Of a stretch of 62,992 bases of DNA, positions 44,948 to 56,779 are shown piece after piece (positions within the stretch are counted from its first letter, which is position 1; each line of letters starts with the position of its first letter). Under the pieces are notes generated by a model. The model was given only the letters and a program-made list of their open reading frames with translations, had not been told where the DNA came from and did no database searches. The position numbers and the translations under genes are program-made. The stretch is taken from positions 507,958 through 570,949 of the forward strand of contig NZ_HE610958.1 of the NCBI RefSeq assembly GCF_000285515.1. Reading direction: 5' to 3'. The DNA comes from Paenibacillus senegalensis JC66 (GTDB lineage: Bacteria; Bacillota; Bacilli; Paenibacillales; NBRC-103111).

Positions 44948-45766
44948 CTAGCCAAGCCCTGCCCAAATCATGCGAATCGCCAACGCCAGCAAGGTTAGTC
45001 TAAGCAGCCAGAGCAAGCCTTTTCCGCTCATTCGCGTTGCAATCTTGGCCCCCAGCCAGCCGCCAATCAGTGCTCCCGGAGCAAGAGCGGCTGCGCTTAG
45101 CCAGTCGATATCCCCAAACACCATATGACTTCCCGTACCCAAAATTGAACTGAGCAGAATAACAAACATCGACGTGGCTGCTGCTATATGGGGCGGATAG
45201 CGAAACAGAAGCACCATAGCCGGGACGAATAGCGAGCCGCCTCCTATGCCGAACAAGCCGGAGATCAAGCCCACACCTAACCCAAGAATAAGCGCGGAGG
45301 TAATATTATAGCCGTAGGAATGGGTAATCCCCATTGCGTCGGTAAATTCTCTATTTATTTTCCATTTGATCTCAATTGGCTTCATATAATCTCTTGCTAT
45401 CATCAGCATAGCCATAAACAGCATGAATGAACCAAACACAAGCTGGAACGTTCCCTGCTCGAAGTTGCCGGTCAATGAAGCACCAAGTATGGCCGCCGGG
45501 CCACTCGTAATAAAAAACAGCCATGCACTGCGAAAATCAATCCGTTTCAGCTTGTAATAGGTGTAACTGGACGATAATGCGGTTAAAATCAGCACCGCCA
45601 TGGAGGTTCCAACAGCTGTTGCTGTTGTTATTTCCCTATCCAATAGGAGCGGCCCCAAGTAAATCAGAGAGGGCACGATAATGACTCCGCCCCCCAAGCC
45701 GACGATACTTCCAAAGGTTGCAGAAACAACACCAATCAATACGAGTAATAATAATGTAATAAACAA
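44948..45766 (-). CDS. TauE/SafE-family membrane exporter
   Basis: A membrane protein of about 272 residues with eight or so hydrophobic segments and the paired family motif: FGSIVGLGGGVIIVPSLIYL at the front and GLISGLFGIGGGSLFVPAMV in the second half. The family carries sulfite, sulfonates or related anions out of the cell. TTG 45766 is preferred as the start because GGAAGGATTGCATT precedes it; the frame opens with a TTG 15 codons earlier. No sulfur genes are adjacent. Confidence 0.88.
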   Translation of the reverse strand: MFITLLLLVLIGVVSATFGSIVGLGGGVIIVPSLIYLGPLLLDREITTATAVGTSMAVLILTALSSSYTYYKLKRIDFRSAWLFFITSGPAAILGASLTGNFEQGTFQLVFGSFMLFMAMLMIARDYMKPIEIKWKINREFTDAMGITHSYGYNITSALILGLGVGLISGLFGIGGGSLFVPAMVLLFRYPPHIAAATSMFVILLSSILGTGSHMVFGDIDWLSAAALAPGALIGGWLGAKIATRMSGKGLLWLLRLTLLALAIRMIWAGLG

Positions 45767-46120
45767 AATGCAATCCTTCCTTCTTTCTGTCTGTCTGAAA
45801 CGGCCCGCCAACCTGAACCTGTTTCCGATACCTCATTATGCTAATTAGCCCCCATCTTATCACAGCCCAGGTAGACCGTAAAGATGCCCTTCTTTACAAA
45901 AATTCAGCGCCTCAGCTTCTTTTTTTAATGCGTTCTCCGCAACTAACAACGAGCCAAGCCCTACTAGCGGATGCCGCTGCCAGACTTACTACTTAATACT
46001 ACTTAATACTGCCAGCAAAAAGCGGAAGGAGCGCAGCCAGCGCTTTCCGATAAGATAGTGTCTTTGACTCGCCAGTGCCAGCCGTGTACGGCTTGAAATC
46101 ATGGAGCTAGCAAAAAAATA

Positions 46121-46149
46121 TTGTTTCTCGCTCGGAACCGTGCTATGGT
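46121..46149 (+). promoter_or_regulatory. Sigma-A promoter of the thiC transcript
   Basis: TTGTTT (46121-46126) and TATGGT (46144-46149) with a 17-bp spacer, about 20 bp before the TPP aptamer. The gap from 45767 to the promoter has nothing else certain; a hairpin GGAAGGAGCGC / GCGCTTTCC lies at 46023-46049. Confidence 0.6.
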
Positions 46150-46169
46150 AAAAGCAGACAACCAAATAG

Positions 46170-46262
46170 TCTACGGGAGCTTGGTGTTGCCAGGCTGAGA
46201 GGATGACCATAAGTCGTCGACCGTTGTACCTGAACTGGATAATGCCAGCGGAGGAATCGAAT
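46170..46262 (+). promoter_or_regulatory. TPP riboswitch (THI element)
   Basis: The conserved order is present: GGGAGC, the CAGGCTGAGA arm, ACC then ACCTGAACTGGATAATGCC and AGCGGAGGAA. This is the thiamine pyrophosphate aptamer, followed by an intrinsic terminator and thiC, the expected arrangement for repression by thiamine. Confidence 0.95.
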
Positions 46263-46280
46263 GTTTTGACATGGAGTCAG

Positions 46281-46315
46281 AAGACCGCCCATTTTTCCTG
46301 TGCGGTCTTTTTTAT
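46281..46315 (+). terminator. Intrinsic terminator of the TPP riboswitch
   Basis: AAGACCGC (46281-46288) pairs with GCGGTCTT (46302-46309) and continues into TTTTTT. It lies between the aptamer and the thiC ribosome binding site. Confidence 0.88.
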
Positions 46316-46360
46316 TTCTATGGATTCCCTCCGGGACTAGGTACGCCTAACAAACCCTAA

Positions 46361-48157
<1,797 letters not shown>

Positions 48158-48189
48158 AATTCTATGGAATAACCAGTATAGAATTACTG

Positions 48190-48290
48190 CGGCTAGAGCT
48201 GCTTGTGCAGCTAGTGCTGCTGGGGCAGCTAGTGTGGCTGGGGCTTGCTAGTGCAGCTAGTGCGGCTGGTGCGGCTGGGACGGCTATAAC
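48190..48290. repeat. 18-bp degenerate tandem repeat after thiC
   Basis: Units around GCAGCTAGTGCGGCTGGG (variants CTGCTGGGGCAGCTAGTG and CTAGTGCAGCTAGTGC) follow thiC within about 35 bp. No function is seen. Confidence 0.75.
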
Positions 48291-48486
48291 ACCTGAACTT
48301 CTTTGGAGGGTAGAACTTCTGGAGAACTACTGGAGAACTACTGTTGTATTGCCATAGTTAGAGCCGCTAGAAAAGACTGGCTTATGCAGGATGCAATGCT
48401 TTTGAGTGCAGCGCTGGAGGGCTGGCTTTCTCACACCGCGCAGCTTACGCGCGGTGTTTCGCTGCACGACTATGATCGGTCGCTGA

Positions 48487-48600
48487 TTCTCGCAGCATCT
48501 CGCAGACCTCGCGGAGCTTCACTCGAAGCTTCTCGCAGCTTCTCATGCAGACCTTGCGGCGCTTCTCTCGAAGCTGCTTCTCGCGGCGCTTCCGCGCGTT
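48487..48600. repeat. About 45-bp tandem repeat, two and a half copies
   Basis: GCAGACCTCGCGGAGCTTC, a CTCGAAGCTTCTCGCAGC stretch and GCAGACCTTGCGGCGCTTC repeat with changes. An open frame (48303-48602) runs through it but reads as Arg/Ser/Ala repeats and has no gene-like front. The rest of the gap 48158-48915 holds a terminator and nothing else. Confidence 0.75.
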
Positions 48601-48672
48601 AAAAGGACAAGCATCTAGCAGGAAGTCTGTTGCTCAACGAGAGTGTTGCGCCCATTCACTGACACATGGAAA

Positions 48673-48700
48673 AAGGACTTATGGCTTTCCATAAGTCCTT
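48673..48700. terminator. Intrinsic terminator, bidirectional
   Basis: AAGGACTTATGG and CCATAAGTCCTT form a perfect 12-bp stem with a CTTT loop. The plus strand continues to a run of seven T after 5 bases, and the minus strand has TTTTTCC directly. It may end uvsE (48916, minus) and the thiC transcript. Confidence 0.8.
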
Positions 48701-48915
48701 CATCTATTTTTTTCATTGCGCTCTCGTCCTTGACCTGCACCTTCTATTCTAAAGAGAGCTTCATGCAAAGGCTTAAGTTGCTGTTATGTTATTTACCTAG
48801 TTGTAATACTTGCATTTAAGCCAAGGGGGGGCTAACATAACACCGGACATCTATCCCAATCAAGCAACTGTCTTTTGTCCAATCAAGCGGCCGCCAGTTG
48901 CCCAATCCAGAGCCG

Positions 48916-49896
48916 TTATAGTTCTATCGCAGCTTGATCAATGGCGGTAACTCCTTCTTCCCCGGCCAGCTCCTCCATCAGCCTGAACAAGGCCCCATCC
49001 TTTTGCTTGGCTTCAATCATCACGTCCACTCTCGGCGTCTGATCTGCAATGGACCGTAAAAAGCCCAGCAGTTGATCCTTGTCCACATAATCGGCATGGG
49101 CACGAGGTTCCTTCTCGCTTTTCGGACTGGAGACATGGATTTTCGGCGGAAGCGGGCTGGAGACGCCATTGTTTGGCTCATTTTCCCAAGTGCGCTGAAT
49201 ACGTGACCATAAAGCGACAGCATCTATACCGCCGTCATTCACTTGATGGTGGTGAATATCCAGCACCATAGGAACGCCCACCTCTTCACAGGCCGTTAGC
49301 GTTTCCAAAGCAGTGAACGTCTTGTCATCATTCTCCAGCGTAATTCTTCTTTGGATCGCAGGATCCAATTGCCGAAATTGCTTGATAAAACGCTCTATGG
49401 CCGTCTTCCGGTCGCCATATGTACCCCCAATGTGAATATTGCACTTGGCGGTTTCATCCAGGCCCATAGCATCCAGCATCCGTACATGCGTATGCAAATC
49501 TTGCATGGACTGGCGGATAACTTGCTCACGCGGAGAGCTCAGCACGGTGAAATGATCCGGATGAAAGCTTGTCCGCATCTTGTGCAATCTAACGTACTCC
49601 CCCAATTCCTGAAAGGATGCGGCCAGCTGCGGGAACGGATCCCAGCCTTCCAGCAATTCATGGCCAATTAGCGGGATCAGCTTGGAGGAAAAGCGATAAA
49701 GCTTAATGTCATAAGCACGGTTGTGACGAAGCAGGCGAAGAGTGTTGTGCAGGTTTTCCATGGCAATCCGTTCGAGTTTGCGTACAGCCGCCTCCCTATC
49801 CTCCAAACCGGAGAAATGCGTAGCCGTCATTGTTTTTGAAGGAGAGGCATTTTTCACCATAACCGACATCGCCACATAGCCAAAACGGACAATCAC
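48916..49896 (-). CDS. uvsE: UV DNA damage endonuclease
   Basis: A 326-residue TIM-barrel endonuclease that nicks 5' of UV photoproducts and starts alternative excision repair. Seen: the front VRFGYVAMS, FHPDHFTVLSS, CNIHIGG, LENDD, MVLDIHHHQVN and KIHVSSPK, in family order, with the metal-binding His and Glu residues in place. GTG 49896 follows AGGGGTGA at 6 nt. The gene is transcribed alone. A related arrangement is known in Bacillus (uvsE/YwjD). Confidence 0.95.
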   Translation of the reverse strand: MIVRFGYVAMSVMVKNASPSKTMTATHFSGLEDREAAVRKLERIAMENLHNTLRLLRHNRAYDIKLYRFSSKLIPLIGHELLEGWDPFPQLAASFQELGEYVRLHKMRTSFHPDHFTVLSSPREQVIRQSMQDLHTHVRMLDAMGLDETAKCNIHIGGTYGDRKTAIERFIKQFRQLDPAIQRRITLENDDKTFTALETLTACEEVGVPMVLDIHHHQVNDGGIDAVALWSRIQRTWENEPNNGVSSPLPPKIHVSSPKSEKEPRAHADYVDKDQLLGFLRSIADQTPRVDVMIEAKQKDGALFRLMEELAGEEGVTAIDQAAIEL

Positions 49897-50008
49897 TGCA
49901 GCTCACCCCTTTCTCCCAATCGCGGGACTTAATCCTTAATAGAATTCCCGGGGCAGCCTGTTCCTATGTGAAGCTGTATGCAAATGCCTGCTGCTGCCAA
50001 CTTATTCC

Positions 50009-50341
50009 TCAAGAGGGGGTAGGTCCCTGGCTTCTATTAAAATACATTTCACGGGCCAGCTCGGTTTGAACCCGGCTCTCTTCCTCCGTCAGCTTGCGGA
50101 TCAGCTTTACCTCGACGGAAGTGACCTCTTCTCCCTGAAAATTGATTTCAGCTACCGAAACGAACACTTCCACGATGGCAACCGCTTGATTCTCCGGAGT
50201 ATAAGCTATCACTCTCTGTCCCGTCGGATATATGCGAAATCCGCTTTTGACGACCTTGGTCATCCCATATTCCAACAGCTCGTACAATTCCTGTTCAGTA
50301 TTGAACTTGCATACGGAATTAAACTCAGTTTGAAATCCCAT
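50009..50341 (-). CDS. Small protein of unknown function
   Basis: A 110-residue soluble protein, no signal peptide or membrane segment. The start MGFQTEFNSVCKF and the GFRIYPTGQRVIAYT stretch recall DUF2584 of Bacillus, but the match is too weak for a claim. The rest is beta-rich with VAIVEVFVSVAEINFQGEEV and a helical C-terminus (EEESRVQTELAREMYF). GGAAAGGGG precedes ATG. It lies 17 bp after ddl and is probably cotranscribed. Confidence 0.75.
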   Translation of the reverse strand: MGFQTEFNSVCKFNTEQELYELLEYGMTKVVKSGFRIYPTGQRVIAYTPENQAVAIVEVFVSVAEINFQGEEVTSVEVKLIRKLTEEESRVQTELAREMYFNRSQGPTPS

Positions 50342-50358
50342 TAATGTATCCCCTTTCC

Positions 50359-51498
50359 TTAGGAAATATCAAAAGTGTATTGGATATGGTTGCGCTCCTG
50401 ATGACGCTCAAATGCCAGCGTGATTAAATCATCAAGCAGCTCTTGGTAGGACTTGCCGCTTTCCTTCCACAATAACGGATACATGCTGAAAGGAGTAAAG
50501 CCTGGCATCGTATTAATCTCATTAACTAAAATCTTTCCGTCATCCTTGCCCACGAAGAAGTCAACCCTCGCCAGACCCGAGCCTTCAATGGCCTGGAACG
50601 CTGTAATGGCCATGTCACGGAGCTGCTTGGCTGTTTCCTCAGAGACCTCGGCCGGAATAATCAAGGCTGATTTGCCATCAATATATTTGGCTCTATAATC
50701 ATAAAATTCATTCGATGAAACGACTTCGCCCGGCACAGAAGCTTGCGGGTCGTCGTTGCCGAGTACGCTTACTTCGATTTCACGGGCATTCACATATTCT
50801 TCAACAATAACCTTCAAATCATAACGGAATGCTTCATCTATGGCTTGTAAAAGCTCTTCCCGATTGCTGGCTTTAGAGACCCCTACACTGGAGCCTAGGT
50901 TAGCCGGTTTGACAAAGCAAGGGTAGCCGACAGCCACCTCAATCTCCATCAGGAAGTAAGCCTGATCCTTAAGCCATTGGCTTTTCTTGAAGTAACGGTA
51001 GACACACTGCGGGAGTCCCGCCTGGGCAAAAAGCTTTTTCATCATGACCTTATCCATGCCGACCGCAGAGGCAAGAACCCCTCCTCCCACATAAGGGATA
51101 TTAGCCATTTCCAATAATCCTTGTACCGTGCCATCTTCCCCAAAAGTTCCATGAAGCAGCGGAAAAACAACATCCAGCGTCTTATCGGACTGGCCTGCCT
51201 CATCGCTCACCGCAACCTCCTTGCTGGAGAAATCATTAAACAGGAAATGAATGCCCTGTCTGCTTTCGTTGTCCAGGGAAGGGGGCTCTTCATTTCCCGT
51301 CAGCTGTTTAATTTCATTAATCGGCCCGTGCAGCGTTTGGCCAGCCTTCCATTGCCCTTCTTTAGTAATATAAAAAGGTTGAATCTCATATTTGGAATGA
51401 TCCAAAGCGTTGATAACCGCCTGCGCCGTCTGCAGAGAAACATCGTGTTCTCCCGATTTCCCTCCAAATAGCAGCCCAACCCGTATTTTTTTAGTCAT
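50359..51498 (-). CDS. ddl: D-alanine-D-alanine ligase
   Basis: A 379-residue ATP-grasp enzyme making the D-Ala-D-Ala dipeptide for peptidoglycan. Seen: LLFGGKSGEHDVSLQTA at the start, GTFGEDGTVQGLLE, KPANLGSSVGVSKA, the omega-loop DYRAKY, and VNEINTMPGFTPFSMYP. The Tyr in the omega-loop K-Y pair points to D-Ala rather than D-lactate as second substrate, so no vancomycin-resistance type is indicated. ATG 51498 has GGAGGTAATC before it. Confidence 0.96.
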   Translation of the reverse strand: MTKKIRVGLLFGGKSGEHDVSLQTAQAVINALDHSKYEIQPFYITKEGQWKAGQTLHGPINEIKQLTGNEEPPSLDNESRQGIHFLFNDFSSKEVAVSDEAGQSDKTLDVVFPLLHGTFGEDGTVQGLLEMANIPYVGGGVLASAVGMDKVMMKKLFAQAGLPQCVYRYFKKSQWLKDQAYFLMEIEVAVGYPCFVKPANLGSSVGVSKASNREELLQAIDEAFRYDLKVIVEEYVNAREIEVSVLGNDDPQASVPGEVVSSNEFYDYRAKYIDGKSALIIPAEVSEETAKQLRDMAITAFQAIEGSGLARVDFFVGKDDGKILVNEINTMPGFTPFSMYPLLWKESGKSYQELLDDLITLAFERHQERNHIQYTFDIS

Positions 51499-51693
51499 GA
51501 TTACCTCCGGTATCTTTTAAATAAGAAATTGAGTATAACTGAAAAGTGTATGATGTCCGCCGTCCAGGAGTGCCCTATTCCGAGCAAACGAGGGTCTGGG
51601 ATATGATCGATCCGTTCTGTCCTAAATTCCCGCCCTTCTGGTATTTAATATTGTAAGAAACAAAAATATTTCTGCAAAACGAAATCCGATGAA

Positions 51694-52737
51694 TTACAAC
51701 CAATCGGGTATATGTAGAAACCGGTAAACGGTCCGCTCAGTCCAAGCATAAGAATCCCTGTAATCCCAAAAGCGATGCTTGCTGTTCACTGTATGGGCGT
51801 TAACCAGAGGCGAGCCATCCTTGGAAAACGCGGTTACTACCGTCGTATGCTGGTAGCGTCCGGTTCCGTCCCAATCATAGCAAATGACATCGCCAAGCTG
51901 CAGATCCCCGGCAGAAGGAACAACCTCTGCACGAAGTCCTGTTTTGCTGGAAACCATATGACGGTACAAACTGTTCGAGACGGCCCAGCTATAGCTCCAC
52001 AGCTCCTGCTTGCCGGAGCGGCCGCGGTACCACCAGCCCGCATTTCTCTTTCCAGTATAGTTCATCGGGGCTCCCCCTGCAAAGATGCATTGCGAGACAT
52101 AATTGGTGCAGTCTACGTCAAAGGCTAAAAATTCAGGATTTTCCGAGTCCCACCACCGGTCCGCGTATTGGACAGCAGCCAGCCGCTGATAAGGAACAAC
52201 CCGCTGGGTGAATCCATCTCCGTGCAGGACGGCGCGATTTAAGTAAGGCTGGGACTGCAAAATGCCGTGGCGATCCTGCCACCAGCCTATTTTCTCTTCG
52301 TAGGGAGAAGCTGTATGCATCCTTTCTTGCTCTCGTGTAAGATTAACTACCGCGTCATCCCGATGTGTAAGCGGGAATTCGACTTTTGATATTACCCATT
52401 GTCCCCTGATCTCTTTTAACAGCAGCCTCTCGCGGTCTATCCTGGCTTCCGTTTGTCTCTGATCATGTATTTCATACTCAAAGTGGTGCCGCAGCTCAAT
52501 ATCAGCTATGATCACCCCTTCTTCTTCTCCGATACATGTGAGCTTTACGCGAGATTCATTCTGAATGGGAGTCAGTCTGCGCTCACGATGAACTAGAGAA
52601 CGGCGCTGCAAATGGCGCGATAGCTTGTATAAATACTCTTCATCCCATACATAGGGAAGAATCGGTTTGATAGTATAGTCCATTTCCATCCGATTACGTT
52701 TGTCCACATATTCATAAACAACCGATTTCCAGCTCAT
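51694..52737 (-). CDS. Amidase_6 domain protein, no signal peptide
   Basis: A 347-residue protein. The first 160 residues are beta-rich and of unknown role. The C-terminal half (about 165-347) matches the putative amidase domain PF12671: YNRAAAVQYADRWW-like front, the catalytic C in FDVDCTNYVSQC, H in YQHTTVVTAF and N in NAHTVNS. These enzymes resemble NlpC/P60 and CHAP hydrolases acting on the wall, but no export signal is visible here. GGGGGAAGAAC precedes ATG 52737. It stands alone, divergent from acn. Confidence 0.8.
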   Translation of the reverse strand: MSWKSVVYEYVDKRNRMEMDYTIKPILPYVWDEEYLYKLSRHLQRRSLVHRERRLTPIQNESRVKLTCIGEEEGVIIADIELRHHFEYEIHDQRQTEARIDRERLLLKEIRGQWVISKVEFPLTHRDDAVVNLTREQERMHTASPYEEKIGWWQDRHGILQSQPYLNRAVLHGDGFTQRVVPYQRLAAVQYADRWWDSENPEFLAFDVDCTNYVSQCIFAGGAPMNYTGKRNAGWWYRGRSGKQELWSYSWAVSNSLYRHMVSSKTGLRAEVVPSAGDLQLGDVICYDWDGTGRYQHTTVVTAFSKDGSPLVNAHTVNSKHRFWDYRDSYAWTERTVYRFLHIPDWL

Positions 52738-52929
52738 GTTCTTCCCCCTTCAAGCATTCCTTTTTCTCCTTGCAGCTGTGCACAACTGCCTGCACCATTG
52801 CCTAGCAGCATGAACAAGCTTCCGCCCGCATCAACTGTTGCTTCAACTATATGAATGAATCATGTATAAAATGTTTATTTTTGCAGATTAGGGCATTGTG
52901 TAAAGAGAAAATAAATCCGCTAAAAAGGG

Positions 52930-52958
52930 TTTACGGCTCATCTGGGAAAAGGTATACT
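52930..52958 (+). promoter_or_regulatory. Sigma-A promoter of the aconitase gene
   Basis: TTTACG (52930-52935) and TATACT (52953-52958) with a 17-bp spacer, about 80 bp before the acn start. The remaining gap 52738-52929 shows nothing more. Confidence 0.65.
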
Positions 52959-53039
52959 ATAGAAGGAAGGATTTTTTGAAATCCAATTTCATCTGATGAA
53001 ACGATGTTAGTTTTTTTATTCTGTGAGGGGGGATACCGA

Positions 53040-55757
53040 ATGGCTAGAAAAGACCACTTTTCTGTCAAAACAACTCTTGGTGTAAACAATCGGGAGTATG
53101 TTTATTACAGCCTGAAAAAGCTTGAAGAAAAAGGGTTTGGTTCGATTTCCAAGCTGCCTTTTTCGATTAAGGTGCTTCTTGAAGCTGCCGTTCGTCAATT
53201 TGACGGCCGGGCGATAACGAATGATCATGTTAAGCTCATCTCCAATTGGGCGGAGAGCAAAGAACACAACAAGGAGATTCCTTTCATTCCTGCACGTATC
53301 GTGCTGCAGGACTTTACCGGCGTTCCGGTTGTTGTGGATCTGGCTGCTATGCGCAATACAGTTGAACGCGCGGGTGGAGATCCTAAGCAAATCAATCCTC
53401 TCGTTCCCGTTGACCTAGTGATTGACCACTCCGTAATGGTTGACGCTTTCGGTAACGGTCAAGCCTTGGCTTACAACGAGGCGCTGGAGTTCGAGAGAAA
53501 CGAAGAACGCTACCGTTTTCTGCGCTGGGCGCAAACTGCATTCGACAACTTCCGCGCCGTACCGCCGGACACCGGAATCGTGCATCAGGTTAACCTGGAG
53601 TTCCTGGCCTCGGTTGCCGCAACGAAAGAAGTCGACGGCGAAATCGAAGTATATCCGGATTCCCTCGTAGGTACCGACTCGCATACGACCATGATCAACG
53701 GTCTTGGCGTTGTTGGCTGGGGTGTTGGCGGTATTGAGGCCGAAGCCGGTATGCTGGGACAACCTCTATACTTTGTTACCCCGGAAGTAATCGGGTTTAA
53801 ACTGACCGGTAAGCTTTCCGAAGGTGCAACCGCAACCGATCTTGCTTTAACCGTAACCGAAATCTTGCGTAAAAAAGGCGTTGTCGGCAAGTTTGTCGAG
53901 TACTTCGGCGACGGTCTTGATAACCTCGTATTGTCCGACCGTGCGACGATCGCCAACATGGCGCCTGAATATGGAGCTACAATCGGTTTCTTCCCTGTCG
54001 ATGAAGAAACGCTCAAATATTTGCGCCTCACCGGACGCAGCGAAGAGCAAGTTCAATTGGTTAAAGCTTACTATGAAGCACAAGGCTTGTTCCGTACCAG
54101 CGATACACCGGATCCAGTATTCAGTGATGTAATCGAGCTCGATCTGTCTACCGTTGTACCTAGCTTGGCTGGTCCTAAGCGGCCGCAAGACCGGATCGAA
54201 CTGACAGATATGAAGAAAGCTTTCAACGATATCGTCCGTACACCGGTAGACAAAGGCGGTTACGGTCTGACCGAAGAGAAGCTGCAGGAAGTGGTTGAGG
54301 TTAAGCATCCGGGCGGAGAAACTTCCCAGATGAAGAACGGTGCTGTCGTTATTGCCGCTATCACCAGCTGTACCAATACATCCAACCCAAGCGTTATGGT
54401 TGGCGCCGGGCTGGTAGCGAAGAAAGCTGTTGAATTCGGCCTGACCAAACCAGGTTATGTAAAAAGCAGCTTGACTCCGGGTTCTCTGGTCGTTACCGAG
54501 TACTTGACCAAAGCCGGACTGATCGAGCCTCTTGAGGCACTCGGCTTCCACGTTGCCGGTTACGGATGCGCGACCTGTATCGGTAACAGCGGACCGCTTC
54601 CGGATGAAGTGTCTCAGGCCATTGCTGATAACGATCTGACTGTCGCTTCTGTACTGAGCGGTAACCGTAACTTTGAGGGACGGATTCACGCCCAAGTTAA
54701 AGCGAACTATCTGGCTTCGCCGCCGCTTGTAGTAGCTTACGCTTTGGCGGGTACAGTTGATATCGACCTGGTCAATGATCCGATAGGTTACAGCAAAGGC
54801 AACAAACCGGTTTACCTGAAAGATATTTGGCCTAGCGATCAGGAGATTCAAGATGCGATCAACCAAACCTTGACTCCGGCTATGTTCCAAGAGAAATATA
54901 AAGATGTTTACCGCGCTAACCAACGCTGGAACGAGCTGGATGTAGCAGAAGGCGAGCTGTATGAATGGGATGCTAAGTCCACTTACATTCAGGAGCCTCC
55001 TTTCTTCACCAACTTGAGTCCGGAAGTTGGCAGCATTGAAGATATTCGCGGTGCTAAAGTATTGGCCCAGCTTGGGGATTCCGTTACTACGGACCACATC
55101 TCCCCTGCTGGTAACATCTCGCCAAGCAGCCCTGCGGGTGAATATTTGCTGAAGCACAATGTAGAGCGTAAGGACTTCAACTCTTACGGCTCCCGCCGTG
55201 GTAACCATGAAGTAATGATGCGCGGTACGTTCGCTAACATTCGTATCCGCAACCAGGTTGCTCCAGGCACCGAAGGCGGCGTAACGACTTATATGCCAAC
55301 CGGCGAAGTCATGTCGATCTATGATGCTTCCATGAAGTATCAAGAGCAAGAAACTCCGCTTGTTGTACTGGCCGGTAAAGAATACGGTACAGGCAGCTCC
55401 CGTGACTGGGCGGCTAAAGGTACCTTCCTGCTGGGCGTCAAAGCGGTTATCGCGGAGAGCTTCGAGAGGATTCACCGCAGCAACCTGGTAGGCATGGGTG
55501 TGCTTCCACTGCAATTCCCTGAAGGCTTTGGCTGGAAAACTCTTGGCCTGACCGGTACTGAAACTTACGACATCATCGGCCTGGATGACAGTGTACAGCC
55601 TGGCCAAAAGGTGAAAGTTGTAGCTACCCGTGATGATGGAAGCAACTTTGAATTTGAAGTTATTGTTCGTCTGGACAGCATGGTGGACGTGGATTACTAT
55701 CGCAATGGCGGTATTCTGCAAACCGTCCTGCGTCAAATGATGGCCAGCGGCAACTAA
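53040..55757 (+). CDS. acnA: Aconitate hydratase
   Basis: A 905-residue 4Fe-4S TCA-cycle enzyme that interconverts citrate and isocitrate. Seen: [32 protein letters not shown], the cluster ligands C444 (SCTNTSNPS), C510 and C513 ([14 protein letters not shown]), and the swivel domain ending with [14 protein letters not shown]. It is of the AcnA/IRP1 type, so it may also bind RNA when its cluster is lost. The start is ATG 53040, after AGGGGGGATACCGA; the frame opens 12 codons earlier. It stands alone with its own promoter and terminator. Confidence 0.97.
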   Translation: MARKDHFSVKTTLGVNNREYVYYSLKKLEEKGFGSISKLPFSIKVLLEAAVRQFDGRAITNDHVKLISNWAESKEHNKEIPFIPARIVLQDFTGVPVVVDLAAMRNTVERAGGDPKQINPLVPVDLVIDHSVMVDAFGNGQALAYNEALEFERNEERYRFLRWAQTAFDNFRAVPPDTGIVHQVNLEFLASVAATKEVDGEIEVYPDSLVGTDSHTTMINGLGVVGWGVGGIEAEAGMLGQPLYFVTPEVIGFKLTGKLSEGATATDLALTVTEILRKKGVVGKFVEYFGDGLDNLVLSDRATIANMAPEYGATIGFFPVDEETLKYLRLTGRSEEQVQLVKAYYEAQGLFRTSDTPDPVFSDVIELDLSTVVPSLAGPKRPQDRIELTDMKKAFNDIVRTPVDKGGYGLTEEKLQEVVEVKHPGGETSQMKNGAVVIAAITSCTNTSNPSVMVGAGLVAKKAVEFGLTKPGYVKSSLTPGSLVVTEYLTKAGLIEPLEALGFHVAGYGCATCIGNSGPLPDEVSQAIADNDLTVASVLSGNRNFEGRIHAQVKANYLASPPLVVAYALAGTVDIDLVNDPIGYSKGNKPVYLKDIWPSDQEIQDAINQTLTPAMFQEKYKDVYRANQRWNELDVAEGELYEWDAKSTYIQEPPFFTNLSPEVGSIEDIRGAKVLAQLGDSVTTDHISPAGNISPSSPAGEYLLKHNVERKDFNSYGSRRGNHEVMMRGTFANIRIRNQVAPGTEGGVTTYMPTGEVMSIYDASMKYQEQETPLVVLAGKEYGTGSSRDWAAKGTFLLGVKAVIAESFERIHRSNLVGMGVLPLQFPEGFGWKTLGLTGTETYDIIGLDDSVQPGQKVKVVATRDDGSNFEFEVIVRLDSMVDVDYYRNGGILQTVLRQMMASGN

Positions 55758-55789
55758 TCTCAATTATCTGTAACAGCCATATACAAAAC

Positions 55790-55821
55790 AGCGCCCCTTG
55801 ACTCTTCAGTCAGGGGGCGCT
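55790..55821 (+). terminator. Intrinsic terminator after acnA
   Basis: AGCGCCCCTTGACT pairs with AGTCAGGGGGCGCT around a CTTC loop and is followed by TTTCTTTG. One bulge only. Confidence 0.88.
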
Positions 55822-55960
55822 TTCTTTGTTAAGGTGCGGATTACCGCATGCACATTTACAGCTCCGCGCTTTAGGCCAGATCGAATGCGAGCAATGACAA
55901 ATTTGTGCTAATAGGAAAAATTCCGCGAGAACCATAGCTATAGCCTGGCATGGGCGAGCT

Positions 55961-56701
55961 TTATTTCAGCATTTTGCCCATGCGTTTGGCAGCTTCAACA
56001 ATAGCAGGGGCATCTGCAAGCATCTGCTCCAAGGTAAGACGGTTGGCGGGGCCCGATACGGCTAGCGCAGCGACCAGCTTGTGCGAGCGGTTAAAGACCG
56101 GAGCGGCGATCGCCGCAGCCCCTGCCTCCCTCTCCTCTACGCTGGTGGCAAAGCCCAGCTTCCGGGTCTCTTCCAGCTGAGCTTGAAACCGCTGCATATC
56201 CAGCTCCTGCGGCCAAGACTCAGGCTGTAACAGCTGATCGTCCGGTTCAGCGAAAGCGACCAGCACTTTGCTGGATGCTCCTACGTAGAGCGGCAGCCGA
56301 GCGCCGACCTGGGCCACCCGGCGAATCACCTGCTTGCTTTGTACCGCTTGAACACGTACCCGCTCCAGACCGTCCCTCACATACAAGCTGACTGTCTCCC
56401 CAAGCAGATCCCGCAGCCGTTCCATTTCCGGCAGCAGAACCACGGCCGGCTCGTCTGTATCCGACATCCCGGCGGCTAGCTCCCATACCCGAAGGCCGAG
56501 CCTATATTTGTCCGAGGCGGTATTTCTGACAAGAAAGCCTTTGCCCTCCAAGGACGCAATCAGGCGATGGGCCGTGCTCTTATGCAGCCCTACCCGCTGG
56601 GAGATTTCCGTCAGGCTTAAGTCGGAGGCCTCAGTAAAACAGAGCAAAATATCTAGAGCTCGTTCTACCGCGCGAACCGTTAATTTATTTTCCTCTGCCA
56701 T
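55961..56701 (-). CDS. IclR-family transcriptional regulator
   Basis: A 246-residue regulator: N-terminal winged helix (AVERALDILLCFTEASDLSL; LTEISQRVGLHKSTAHRLIASLEGKGFL) and C-terminal effector domain (GASSKVLVAF; GFATSVEEREAGAAAIAAPVF; ALAVSGPANRL). It probably acts as a dimer with a small organic acid or sugar acid as effector. It is divergent from the SOD gene, with a palindrome between promoter and start that suggests autoregulation. Confidence 0.92.
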   Translation of the reverse strand: MAEENKLTVRAVERALDILLCFTEASDLSLTEISQRVGLHKSTAHRLIASLEGKGFLVRNTASDKYRLGLRVWELAAGMSDTDEPAVVLLPEMERLRDLLGETVSLYVRDGLERVRVQAVQSKQVIRRVAQVGARLPLYVGASSKVLVAFAEPDDQLLQPESWPQELDMQRFQAQLEETRKLGFATSVEEREAGAAAIAAPVFNRSHKLVAALAVSGPANRLTLEQMLADAPAIVEAAKRMGKMLK

Positions 56702-56720
56702 AAGCTACACGCCCTTCAAT

Positions 56721-56737
56721 GTTTCATCTCATGAAAC
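56721..56737 (-). promoter_or_regulatory. IclR-type operator candidate
   Basis: GTTTCAT-CTC-ATGAAAC is a perfect 7-bp inverted repeat, 20 bp before the iclR-type start and just downstream of the predicted transcription start. It resembles the TTTCAT/ATGAAA half-sites of IclR/KdgR-type proteins. Function is inferred from position and shape. Confidence 0.6.
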
Positions 56738-56749
56738 TTAGTTACACCT

Positions 56750-56779
56750 AGTATACCTGATAGTGCTCTCAGCCGTAAA
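56750..56779 (-). promoter_or_regulatory. Sigma-A promoter of the IclR-family gene
   Basis: TTTACG (56774-56779) and TATACT (56750-56755) on the minus strand, 18-bp spacer. Confidence 0.6.

Noticed and set aside
48303-48602. A 99-codon open frame after thiC
   Set aside because: Its second half is the translated tandem repeat (Arg/Ser/Ala), and the front resembles no protein. I treat it as non-coding.
50359-51498. A vancomycin-resistance type ligase
   Set aside because: The omega-loop has K-Y, the D-Ala-D-Ala form, and no vanH or vanX genes are nearby.
53847-55763. A 638-codon open frame opposite acnA
   Set aside because: It lies fully antisense to a clear aconitase gene, has no ribosome binding site and reads without any known motif.
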